From an uncultured Flavobacteriaceae bacterium (GTDB taxonomy: Bacteria > Bacteroidota > Bacteroidia > Flavobacteriales > Flavobacteriaceae), in the NCBI GenBank assembly GCA_947500575.1, contig CANMSI010000001.1, positions 992,001 through 1,056,000 of the forward strand: a DNA stretch of 64,000 bases, read 5' to 3'. The first letter of the stretch is position 1. Each line of letters starts with the position of its first letter. Both the position numbers and the translations under genes were made by a program. Below the pieces are notes generated by a model, which had not been told where the DNA came from, made no database searches, and was given only the letters and a program-made list of their open reading frames with translations. Below, in pieces: positions 10,294 through 18,308 of this stretch.

Positions 10294-10830
10294 ATGAACC
10301 AAATTAAAGATTTCCGTTTGAAACAGTTATTTTTAACTACCCTGTTTCTCTTATTCTGCGCACTATGTCTTGGGCAAGCCGCAACATCTTCCACTAATTT
10401 TTGGGAAAAAGTGCGGTATGGTGGCGGTATTGGATTAGGTTTTGGAAATAATAGCTTTAACGCTGCAATTTCTCCAAACGCGATATACCAAGCAAACAAT
10501 CAGTTAGCATTTGGGGCTGGGCTGAGTTTTAATTATTCAAAATTTAGGGATGATAAGTTACTTGCTTACGGAGCCAGTGCGTTAACACTTTTTAATCCCA
10601 TCAGAGAAATACAACTTTCTGCAGAGTTTGAGCAACTGCGAATTAACAGGGAGTTTAATACTATTTTAGGAGCTTCTTTTGAAGACAATTATTGGTATCC
10701 TGCCTTGTATATGGGTATTGGGTACACTACGGGAAACATCACTGTTGGTCTTCGCTATGATGTAATTTATGATGGAGATCGCAGTCTTTATGCCGATCCT
10801 TGGGCTCCTTTTTTTAGAGTATATTTCTAA
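10294..10830 (+). CDS. small outer-membrane beta-barrel-like protein
   Basis: The 178-residue protein has a signal peptide (LFLTTLFLLFCALCLGQA, cleaved near residue 29). The rest consists of alternating, Gly/aromatic-rich strands (GGGIGLGFGNN, LAFGAGLSFNYS, ALYMGIGYTTG) and ends in an aromatic residue (FFRVYF). That is the pattern of a small outer-membrane beta barrel of about eight strands. It is divergently oriented from sucA. Proteins of this size next to sucA in flavobacteria are, as I recall, sometimes labelled alpha-ketoglutarate decarboxylase, but nothing in the sequence supports an enzymatic role. Its end overlaps the convergent gene at 10827-11183 by 4 bp. Confidence 0.75.
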   Translation: MNQIKDFRLKQLFLTTLFLLFCALCLGQAATSSTNFWEKVRYGGGIGLGFGNNSFNAAISPNAIYQANNQLAFGAGLSFNYSKFRDDKLLAYGASALTLFNPIREIQLSAEFEQLRINREFNTILGASFEDNYWYPALYMGIGYTTGNITVGLRYDVIYDGDRSLYADPWAPFFRVYF

Positions 10831-11183
10831 GAAGAATACTTCGCTTTAAGCCATACTTTTTGCCATTCTCTTTTCAAAATTAAGAGCGATACTTCTTTTG
10901 ACACATCTACTGCATCTGTAGCTCTTATGTCTTTAAAGTTTTTTTCAGGTACATCAATCACATACAGCAAATTCAAATAGGCAGTAAAACGCTCCATAAG
11001 CAATACATAGATCTTCTCATGCAAAGTAGTTGCTAAGTCGTTGGGATGCACGTCCAAAGAAAAGTCGATTGAAATATTAGCAAGTGCAAAATCTTTTTGC
11101 ATTTGCAGTACAATCTTATCGTATAGGTTTTCTTCTAAAGCGGCTTGCAGTAGTTCATTACTTGTGGGGAAGTGTACCATCAT
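10827..11183 (-). CDS. conserved hypothetical protein, about 118 residues
   Basis: This is a soluble, mainly helical protein of 118 residues without signal peptide or membrane segment. It opens MMVHFPTSNELLQAALEE and contains a hydrophobic central helix (KIYVLLMERFTAYLNLLYVID). I do not recognise a family. It lies 32 bp downstream of the amidohydrolase gene on the same strand and may share its transcript. Its 3' end overlaps the convergent barrel gene by 4 bp. Confidence 0.7.
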   Translation of the reverse strand: MMVHFPTSNELLQAALEENLYDKIVLQMQKDFALANISIDFSLDVHPNDLATTLHEKIYVLLMERFTAYLNLLYVIDVPEKNFKDIRATDAVDVSKEVSLLILKREWQKVWLKAKYSS

Positions 11184-11215
11184 ATTTCATATACGTAGTT
11201 CTTCCTAAGAATGGT

Positions 11216-12499
11216 TTATTCGTTTTTATAAATTACACCATCTTTCATCACAAAAGCCACCTTTTCTAAAGTTCTTACATTTTTAGAAGGGTCTTCGTTA
11301 ACGGCTATAATATCTGCTATAAACCCTTGCTTTAATTGCCCAAGTGTTGCTTCCATTCCTAAAATTTTTGCATTGGTAATGGTCGCCGCTTTTAAAGATT
11401 CCATAACAGGAATTCCTGCTTCTAATAAATAGCCAAATTCAATAGCATTTAATCCATGCGGAAACACACCAGCATCTGTACCAAAAGCCATGGGCACACC
11501 TTTTTTATATGCACGGGCCATGGATGCCTGATGCTTAGGCCCTATTTCCAATGCTTTTTTTGCCACCACTTCTGGGAAAAAACCAGCTTGTTTTGCTTTT
11601 TCCGCTACTTGCTTACCTGCACTTATAGTGGGCACTAAATAACAGTTATTTTTTATCATCAATTCCATGGTTTCATCACTCATGAGCGTGCCATGTTCAA
11701 TAGTTGTAACTCCACCTAAGACTGCTAATTTCATTCCTTCATCTCCATGCGCATGGGCCGCTACCGTAAAACCATAACTCTTTGCAGTAGCAGTAATTGC
11801 TTTGATCTCTTCCAAAGTAAACTGGGGATTCTGACCACTTTTCGCTACACTTAACACACCCCCGGTTGCCGTTATTTTGATAAGATCTGCTCCGTTTTTA
11901 TACCGTTGTCTAACCGCTTTTTTTCCATCCTCTGGAGAATTCACTACGCCTTCTTTTGGTCCTGGATCTCCCATGAGATCAGATCGCATCCCATTGGTAG
12001 GATCTGCATGCCCTCCTGTGGTAGCCAACGCCTTACCAGAAGTGTAAATTCTAGGCCCCACCACACTTCCTTTGTTGATAGCATTTCGCAAAGAAATATT
12101 AACTCCTGAACCACCCAAGTCTCTAACCGTTGTAAAACCAGCCATTAGCGTTCTTTTCGCATATACGGTAGATTGAAACGCTACATCTGCTTCATTATCT
12201 GTAAACCTCTTAATATAGGTACTGGGGTTAAACTCAGATTCCATATGCACATGCATATCAATAAGTCCGGGTAATACCGTTTTATCCTTTAGATCTACCA
12301 CTACATCCTTAGACGAACCACTTGTAAAGCCATTATCCATACTTTTGATCTTACCATTGGATACTACAATGGTTTTCTCCGTAAGTTTTTTACCAGTCTG
12401 AGTATCTATAATAGTACCACATTGCACATAAATATCTTGTGCTACTCCGAAACTTGCAATCAGCAAGGTTACAAATAGTAAGGCTAATTTTTTCATCAT
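11216..12499 (-). CDS. secreted metal-dependent amidohydrolase (imidazolonepropionase-like/prolidase-like)
   Basis: The 427-residue member of the amidohydrolase superfamily has an N-terminal signal peptide (KLALLFVTLLIASFGVAQ), so it acts in the periplasm or outside the cell. The metal-site motifs are in order: DMHVHM (HxH) near residue 83, a candidate carbamylated lysine in DLIKI near 206, then AAHAHG, IEHG and finally GTDAG near 343. This set matches the Xaa-Pro dipeptidase/imidazolonepropionase-like subgroup of COG1228. The true substrate (a dipeptide or cyclic amide) cannot be read from sequence. The gene follows galE by 15 bp on the same strand. Confidence 0.88.
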   Translation of the reverse strand: MMKKLALLFVTLLIASFGVAQDIYVQCGTIIDTQTGKKLTEKTIVVSNGKIKSMDNGFTSGSSKDVVVDLKDKTVLPGLIDMHVHMESEFNPSTYIKRFTDNEADVAFQSTVYAKRTLMAGFTTVRDLGGSGVNISLRNAINKGSVVGPRIYTSGKALATTGGHADPTNGMRSDLMGDPGPKEGVVNSPEDGKKAVRQRYKNGADLIKITATGGVLSVAKSGQNPQFTLEEIKAITATAKSYGFTVAAHAHGDEGMKLAVLGGVTTIEHGTLMSDETMELMIKNNCYLVPTISAGKQVAEKAKQAGFFPEVVAKKALEIGPKHQASMARAYKKGVPMAFGTDAGVFPHGLNAIEFGYLLEAGIPVMESLKAATITNAKILGMEATLGQLKQGFIADIIAVNEDPSKNVRTLEKVAFVMKDGVIYKNE

Positions 12500-12514
12500 A
12501 TCTAAATTGAAAGG

Positions 12515-13531
12515 TTAGTTTTTAATTGTACACTGCCAGTCCCAGGCAGATTTTATGGCCTCATCTAATGTAGAACGGGCTTTCCACCCTAAAACCTCAT
12601 TTGCCTTGGTAGTATCTGCATAAGCAATAGTGACGTCTCCAGGTCTTCTATCTACAATCTTATAGTTTAGTTTTTGACCAGAAACTTGTTCAAAACTATG
12701 AATCACCTCCAATACGGAACTTCCTGTACCGGTACCGATATTAAAGACTTCATAATTCTCTTTGTTCTTCTTCTGAAGTAATCTTTGAAGCGCTACTACA
12801 TGAGCCTTAGCCAAATCTACTACATGAATATAATCTCTAACGCAGGTACCATCAGGGGTATCATAATCATCTCCAAAAACAGATAACTCATCTCTCTGTC
12901 CCATTGCAGTTTGCACAATAAAAGGCACCAAGTTCTGTGGTACACCAAGCGGCAGTTCTCCGATAGCGGCGCTGGGATGTGCTCCTACTGGATTAAAATA
13001 TCTTAAAGAAATTGCATTCATAGAAGCTTGTATCTGGCAAGTATCTCGGATAACTTCTTCTCCAATTTGTTTGGTATTCCCATAAGGAGATAATGCACCC
13101 TTTACAGGAGCCTCTTCTGTAATTGGCATTCTATCTGCCTGTCCATAAACGGTACAAGAAGAACTAAATATAAAATTTGATTTTTCTTTTTTGGAAAGCT
13201 CTTGAAGCAAATAAACGAGTGTAACTATATTGTTTTCATAATACAATAGCGGTTTGTTTACACTTTCCCCAACTGCTTTTGACGCCGCAAAATGAATTAC
13301 ACCTTCTACATCTGCATAGATCCTAAAAAAATCTTGCACTTTATGCTTATCTCTAAGATCTATCTTTTCAAAAAGAGGACGTTTTCCTGTAATATGCTCT
13401 ATACCGTCTAATACATTTTCGTTGGCATTGGATAGATCATCAATAATGATCACTTCAAAACCTTCGTTTTGCAATTCTACAACAGTATGAGAACCAATAA
13501 ACCCTAAACCACCTGTAACCAGTATTTTCAT
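12515..13531 (-). CDS. galE: UDP-glucose 4-epimerase
   Basis: The enzyme interconverts UDP-glucose and UDP-galactose using bound NAD in the cytoplasm, supplying surface-polysaccharide precursors. The 338 residues match the family length. The NAD-binding motif GGLGFIG is at 7-13, and the extended-SDR catalytic set is S125, Y150 and K154 (SPYGNTK). The C-terminal nucleotide-sugar-binding part includes RRPGDV. The start codon overlaps the stop of the upstream DegT gene (ATGA, 4 bp), so the two are translationally coupled. Confidence 0.94.
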   Translation of the reverse strand: MKILVTGGLGFIGSHTVVELQNEGFEVIIIDDLSNANENVLDGIEHITGKRPLFEKIDLRDKHKVQDFFRIYADVEGVIHFAASKAVGESVNKPLLYYENNIVTLVYLLQELSKKEKSNFIFSSSCTVYGQADRMPITEEAPVKGALSPYGNTKQIGEEVIRDTCQIQASMNAISLRYFNPVGAHPSAAIGELPLGVPQNLVPFIVQTAMGQRDELSVFGDDYDTPDGTCVRDYIHVVDLAKAHVVALQRLLQKKNKENYEVFNIGTGTGSSVLEVIHSFEQVSGQKLNYKIVDRRPGDVTIAYADTTKANEVLGWKARSTLDEAIKSAWDWQCTIKN

Positions 13532-14685
13532 TCTGTATCAATAAATTCAATTACGGCCCCCGTAATATATGCTATTTGTTCATCATCCAACTCCGTATGC
13601 ATGGGCAAGGAGATCACTTCTTTCACCAATTGATTTGTCACTGGAAAATTAGCCTCGTCGTACCTAGCATCCGCATATGCCTTTTGCAAATGCAAAGGAA
13701 TTGGGTAATAAATACCACAGGGAATTCCTTTTTCATTTAAATACTTGGCAAGTGCATCTCTATCAGAATTTAAAATTCGCAGGGTATATTGATGAAACAC
13801 ATGACAATCACAATTATCGCAAATTCCTTCGCAGTTATTTACCGTTTTTGGAACAAGGATATTCGGATGACCAGCGAAAGCTTTTGAATATTTTCGAGCT
13901 GCTTCCCTACGCTTCGCATTATAGGTATCCAATAAAGGAAGTTTTGCATTCAAAACAGCTGCCTGTATAGAATCTAATCTAGAATTTACGCCTACCACAT
14001 CATGGTGATAACGTTCATACATACCATGATTAACAATTCCTCTAAGGGTATGTGCTAAGTCGTCATCATTGGTGAAAATAGCACCTCCATCTCCATAACA
14101 ACCTAAATTTTTGGAAGGGAAGAAAGAGGTTGCAGCTACGTGTCCCATAGTCCCAGACATTACCTTATTACCATCCTTAAACGTATGCTTTGCTCCTATA
14201 CCTTGCGCATTATCCTCAATCACATATAAATTATGTTTTTCTGCAATAGCAAGTATGGCATCCATATTAGCACATTGCCCATATAAATGAACTGGAACAA
14301 TCGCTTTTGTTTTTGGTGTAATTGCATTTTCTAATGCAACAGGATCTATATTAAACGTGTCTGGTTCCACATCTACCAAGACAGGGGTAAGTTTTAACAA
14401 GGCAATAACTTCTACGGTCGCCGCAAATGTAAAATCGGCGGTAATGACCTCATCACCTTGTTCTAGTCCCAATCCCATCATGGCAATCTGCAAAGCATCC
14501 GTCCCATTGGCACAAGGAATCACATGTTTGACTCCTAAATACGCTTCCAAGGCTGTTTGAAATTCCTTTACTGCAGGACCATTTACAAAGGTTGCATCCT
14601 CTAAAATTTGAGAGATTGATGAATTTACTTGTGTTTTAATAGTCTGGTATTGACCCTTAAGATCTACCATTTGAATTTTCTTCAT
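13528..14685 (-). CDS. DegT/DnrJ/EryC1-family PLP aminotransferase with Cys cluster
   Basis: This is a PLP-dependent sugar aminotransferase of 385 residues, probably acting on a nucleotide-linked keto-sugar for surface polysaccharide. The phosphate-binding motif CANGTDALQ is at 58-66, and the internal-aldimine lysine K192 lies in FFPSKNLGCYGDGG. The start at 14685 (MKKIQMVDLKGQYQ) was preferred over an upstream in-frame ATG, because the extra 52 residues do not belong to the family and run into the divergent promoter region. An unusual insertion C285-x3-C289-x2-C292-x-C294-H295 precedes the conserved VFHQYTL. It overlaps galE by 4 bp, supporting a sugar-nucleotide role. Confidence 0.92.
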   Translation of the reverse strand: MKKIQMVDLKGQYQTIKTQVNSSISQILEDATFVNGPAVKEFQTALEAYLGVKHVIPCANGTDALQIAMMGLGLEQGDEVITADFTFAATVEVIALLKLTPVLVDVEPDTFNIDPVALENAITPKTKAIVPVHLYGQCANMDAILAIAEKHNLYVIEDNAQGIGAKHTFKDGNKVMSGTMGHVAATSFFPSKNLGCYGDGGAIFTNDDDLAHTLRGIVNHGMYERYHHDVVGVNSRLDSIQAAVLNAKLPLLDTYNAKRREAARKYSKAFAGHPNILVPKTVNNCEGICDNCDCHVFHQYTLRILNSDRDALAKYLNEKGIPCGIYYPIPLHLQKAYADARYDEANFPVTNQLVKEVISLPMHTELDDEQIAYITGAVIEFIDTE

Positions 14686-14780
14686 CTCACCTAATATGAG
14701 TAACAATATTACAAAAATAAGAAACGGCAGCCAACGGAATTTAAGGAAAGAAGTGTATTTTAGCAACAAACAATAACTGG

Positions 14781-16016
14781 GTGCTTTTCCTTTATAATAT
14801 AGTAGTACATATCGTTGCATTTTTCTTGCCAGCAATTGCATTCTTCAGCCCCAAACTCAAACTTTTTGTACAAGGAAGAAAAAGTACTTTTTTAAAACTG
14901 CAACGGAATATTGTGGAAGGAGATAAAGTTATTTGGGTACATACTGCCTCCTTGGGAGAATTTGAGCAAGGCTTGCCTATTTTAGAAAAATTAAAAACAA
15001 CCTACCCTGGACATAAAATTCTTGTAACTTTTTTCTCTCCCTCGGGTTATGAGGTGAAAAAAAATACCAATGTAGCACATTTGGTAACTTATCTACCTTT
15101 GGACACTAGACGGAACGCTAAAAAATTTATTCAAGAGGTACAACCCCTGTTGGCTATTTTTGTAAAATATGAAATTTGGCCACATTACTTAAAGGCATTA
15201 AAAAAAGCACAAATTCCTACTTTATTAATTGCCGCAAGATTTACACCCAAACAAATTTTTTTCAAAGTCTACGGAGGGTTTATGAGAAAAGCCTTGGGAG
15301 CGTTTTCACATATTTTTGTTCAAGACGCAAAGTCAGAAAAATTATTAAAAACCATATATAAAAATACCATTACCCTTAGTGGAGATACGCGTTTTGATAG
15401 GGTTGCAGAAATATTAGAAAGAGACAACTCCTTAGCTTTCATGGAACAATTTAAGGGGAATTCACCTTGTTTTATAGCGGGTAGCACTTGGCAAGAAGAC
15501 GAATCACTTATTGTGAATTATATTAATTCAAATAGCACGGAATTAAAATACGTAATAGCCCCTCATACCATAAAAACAAGTGAAATTGCAACACTAAAAA
15601 GTGCTATTAAAAAGAAAACACTGCTATACACAGAATGGAAAAATGAAGATCTAGAATCCTATGAGGTCTTAATTATAGATACCATTGGTATCTTAACCAA
15701 AATATACAGCTATGCGAACATCGCTTATGTAGGTGGTGGTTTTGCAACCGGACTCCACAATACCTTAGAGCCTGCCGTATTTGGGATTCCCGTAATTATT
15801 GGTCCACAATATGCCGGATTCAATGAAGCCGAGGATTTAGTGGCTCGTCAAGGTATTATCCCTATTCATGACCAAAATAGCTTTAGCTGTACATTAAATC
15901 AATTCTTAGAACAGCCTACATTACGTAAAACAGCGGGAGCAACTAACGCCTCTTACATTACTTCTCAGAAAGGAGCAAGCATCCAAATCATGGATCACAT
16001 CCGTACATTACTATAA
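14781..16016 (+). CDS. waaA: 3-deoxy-D-manno-octulosonic acid (Kdo) transferase
   Basis: A GT30-family glycosyltransferase that attaches Kdo to lipid A precursors at the inner membrane. The 411 residues show a hydrophobic N-terminal anchor (about 4-22) and the N-terminal domain motif HTASLGEFEQG with catalytic E60. The GT-B C-terminal motifs AYVGGGF, HNTLEPAVFGIPVIIGP and FNEAEDL are present. It starts with GTG at 14781: upstream in-frame codons back to a stop at 14742 contain no ATG. It is divergent from the DegT gene with a 95-bp gap. Confidence 0.95.
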   Translation: MLFLYNIVVHIVAFFLPAIAFFSPKLKLFVQGRKSTFLKLQRNIVEGDKVIWVHTASLGEFEQGLPILEKLKTTYPGHKILVTFFSPSGYEVKKNTNVAHLVTYLPLDTRRNAKKFIQEVQPLLAIFVKYEIWPHYLKALKKAQIPTLLIAARFTPKQIFFKVYGGFMRKALGAFSHIFVQDAKSEKLLKTIYKNTITLSGDTRFDRVAEILERDNSLAFMEQFKGNSPCFIAGSTWQEDESLIVNYINSNSTELKYVIAPHTIKTSEIATLKSAIKKKTLLYTEWKNEDLESYEVLIIDTIGILTKIYSYANIAYVGGGFATGLHNTLEPAVFGIPVIIGPQYAGFNEAEDLVARQGIIPIHDQNSFSCTLNQFLEQPTLRKTAGATNASYITSQKGASIQIMDHIRTLL

Positions 16017-16040
16017 GAATTCAGAATAAAACTTAAACAG

Positions 16041-16295
16041 ATGAGAATTTCCCCATTTTTCTACCTGCTACTAGGTATCCCTATGCTTTTATTTTCTTGT
16101 ACGGAAAGAAAATTAGCACCGAAGGAGGAAACACCTCAGGAAATAGTGGCTCCCGTCAAGGAAGATGCTAAAACAGAACATACAACTCCTAAGAAAGCAA
16201 TTCCAAAACCAAAAGAAAAACCACCGGAGAGAGCTATTCAGAAAAAAGAAAAGCAGTTAGTAGTAGATACTTTACGCCCTAAAAATGCTCGATAA
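16041..16295 (+). CDS. small Lys/Pro/Glu-rich lipoprotein
   Basis: The 84-residue protein has a lipoprotein signal peptide (FFYLLLGIPMLLFSC, lipid-modified Cys at residue 20). A charged, low-complexity tail follows, rich in Lys, Pro and Glu, without a recognisable domain. It starts 24 bp after waaA and probably shares its transcript. No family was recognised; a periplasmic spacer or linker role is possible but not shown. Confidence 0.65.
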   Translation: MRISPFFYLLLGIPMLLFSCTERKLAPKEETPQEIVAPVKEDAKTEHTTPKKAIPKPKEKPPERAIQKKEKQLVVDTLRPKNAR

Positions 16296-16355
16296 TTTGC
16301 TGTGATAAAAGTTGGATTTTTTCCTTAGTTTTACGAGAACCGTAAAACCAATCGA

Positions 16356-17714
16356 ATGAATACCAAAATCGTAAAAATCTCTTTAATTGCAGCCTTGGCT
16401 GGATTTCTTTTTGGGTTTGATACTGTTGTAATCAGTGGTGCTAATTTACCCATAAAGGCGTTATGGAATACTTCTCCTTGGTTTCATGGCACCTTTATTA
16501 TGTCCATGGCCCTGTGGGGTACCGTACTCGGCTCCTTAATGGGAGGCATCCCTAGTGACCGATTAGGCAGAAAGAAAACACTTTTTTGGATTGGCGTACT
16601 TTATTTTTTATCGGCGGCGGGCTCAGCAGTTGCCACCGATCCCTATATGTTTTCTTTTTTTAGGTTTATTGGAGGTATTGGGGTAGGAGCCTCCTCCGTA
16701 GCAGCACCTATTTATATTTCAGAAATTTCCACCTCTAAAAACAGAGGTAAACTGGTAGCACTCTACCAATTCAATATCGTATTCGGAATCTTCATTGCTT
16801 TTATATCCAACTATCTTTTAAAAGGGTTTGATGGCGCTAATGATTGGCGCTGGATGCTTGGCATGGAGGCGCTACCAGCACTTATCTACACGCTTATGGT
16901 GCTCAAAATACCACAAAGTCCTCGATGGTTAATTATGAAAAAGCAAGATGACGAAGGGGCTTTAAAGACGCTTACGTATGTCTCTACAAAAGAGGAAGCG
17001 GTAGAAAAACTAAAAGAAATCAAAAATGCGTTAGGAGAAGTCATTTCGAAAGAAAACCTCTTTTCTTCCAAATATAAAATCCCTTTACTTTTAGCATTTT
17101 TATTAGCATTCTTTAATCAATTATCCGGAATTAATTTTGTACTCTACTATGCGCCTGAAATTCTCGAAAGAGCAGGGTTGGCCGCAAAAGAATCCCTCTT
17201 TAGCTCTATATCCATTGGTATTGTAAATTTGATATTTACACTGGTTGGAATTCGTTTAATTGACAAGCTAGGAAGAAAACAATTAATGAAAATAGGCTCC
17301 GTGGGATACATCCTAAGCTTAGCAATGGTGGGTTGGTGTTTTTATAGCGGAGCAGATTCTTCCTTACTCCTTACTTTTGTGCTCATATTTATCGCTTCGC
17401 ATGCCATTGGACAAGGGGCTGTGATATGGGTTTTTATTTCCGAAATATTTCCAAATAAAGTTAGAGCATACGGCCAGTCATGGGGCACGGGCGTTCATTG
17501 GGTTTTTGCCGCAATCATTACATTGGTAACCCCCATTTTCCTAGATAGCACAAATGGCATATTTAAAGACAACCCTTGGCCTATCTTTATTTTCTTTTCT
17601 TTTATGATGGTGCTTCAGTTGCTATTTGTTGTATTTATGATGCCAGAAACCAAAGGGGTTTCCTTAGAAGAGCTTGAAAAAAGATTGAGCGGGAATAAAA
17701 AACAGCTTAAATAG
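16356..17714 (+). CDS. MFS sugar porter (sugar:H+ symporter family)
   Basis: The 452-residue inner-membrane transporter has 12 predicted membrane segments. Sugar-porter signatures appear in order: GFLFGFDTVVISGA (TM1), SDRLGRKK (loop 2-3), RFIGGIGVGASSV, PQSPRWLI before the central loop, NQLSGINFVLYYAP (TM7), DKLGRKQL (loop 8-9) and the C-terminal PETKG. These place it with the xylose/glucose/galactose symporters. The exact sugar cannot be told. A leader of about 60 bp separates it from the lipoprotein gene. Confidence 0.93.
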   Translation: MNTKIVKISLIAALAGFLFGFDTVVISGANLPIKALWNTSPWFHGTFIMSMALWGTVLGSLMGGIPSDRLGRKKTLFWIGVLYFLSAAGSAVATDPYMFSFFRFIGGIGVGASSVAAPIYISEISTSKNRGKLVALYQFNIVFGIFIAFISNYLLKGFDGANDWRWMLGMEALPALIYTLMVLKIPQSPRWLIMKKQDDEGALKTLTYVSTKEEAVEKLKEIKNALGEVISKENLFSSKYKIPLLLAFLLAFFNQLSGINFVLYYAPEILERAGLAAKESLFSSISIGIVNLIFTLVGIRLIDKLGRKQLMKIGSVGYILSLAMVGWCFYSGADSSLLLTFVLIFIASHAIGQGAVIWVFISEIFPNKVRAYGQSWGTGVHWVFAAIITLVTPIFLDSTNGIFKDNPWPIFIFFSFMMVLQLLFVVFMMPETKGVSLEELEKRLSGNKKQLK

Positions 17715-17858
17715 TGTTAAGCACATTGAACCTTTTATCGAATAAAATATACCGTACATCTTTAAAATGTAGAAGGCATTCTACCATTGATCGAATATCA
17801 AACTATCTACTTGATTCATAAGTGTTTATTATGTACTTTGTAATAAACTATATGAATT

Positions 17859-17984
17859 ATGAATGATATGACTTTTGGCACAAAAATGCTGAACGGGTTT
17901 CTCAGCGTTATGGTGGTTGTCCTAGTGGGCATTCTACTAGCAGTGGTGTTATGCCTAATCCTTGCACTTTTTGGTGCTTTTTAA
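17859..17984 (+). CDS. 41-residue single-span membrane microprotein
   Basis: An ATG at 17859 opens a 41-codon frame (MNDMTFGTKMLNG..., ending LFGAF) of which residues 14-40 form one long hydrophobic helix. There is no charged tail. It lies alone in the 594-bp gap between the sugar porter and the next large gene. Codon use and the clean start-to-stop hydrophobic design suggest a real small membrane protein, but there is no family evidence. Confidence 0.5.
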   Translation: MNDMTFGTKMLNGFLSVMVVVLVGILLAVVLCLILALFGAF

Positions 17985-18308
17985 TCCAAACATGCTAATA
18001 CTCCCCTTATCTTACCCTTTAATGAACGTGTTTAAGCTCCATGGCAATTCAATTTAATTGGTTGCCGTACTAGCCCTTATGGCCTAAAATCAATATTACT
18101 TCGCTTTTTTCTGTCAACATGAAGACTAAAATCTTCATAAAATGAAGCCTTCATTCGTTATTTCTTAAATTGTTAATAACTTTTAAGTTCAAAATTTCTC
18201 ATACTCAAGCTTTCTAATAGATTTGCACGTATTGATCGATGAAATGCATAAATCATCGATTAAGAACCAAATTGAAACGACCCGATTTTTTAGTCAGTTA
18301 AGTCCCAA
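17985..18308. other. AT-rich intergenic region with small inverted repeats
   Basis: No gene is seen. A cluster of short inverted repeats sits at 18121-18157 (cttcat-aa-atgaag and overlapping gaaga/tcttc arms). An 8-bp inverted repeat (atcgatga/tcatcgat) lies at 18235-18260 in the probable leader of the downstream gene. A TAnnTTTG promoter-like box is listed separately. Confidence 0.5.
18218..18225 (+). promoter_or_regulatory. candidate -7 promoter box for the secreted SprB-repeat protein
   Basis: TAGATTTG matches TAnnTTTG and lies 84 bp upstream of the start at 18309. No good -33 TTG is visible at the standard distance, so support is partial. Confidence 0.35.

Noticed and set aside
10294-10830. 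Naming the protein alpha-ketoglutarate decarboxylase because it adjoins sucA
   Set aside because: The protein has a signal peptide and a beta-barrel pattern and no thiamine-diphosphate motif; the label would come only from its neighbour.
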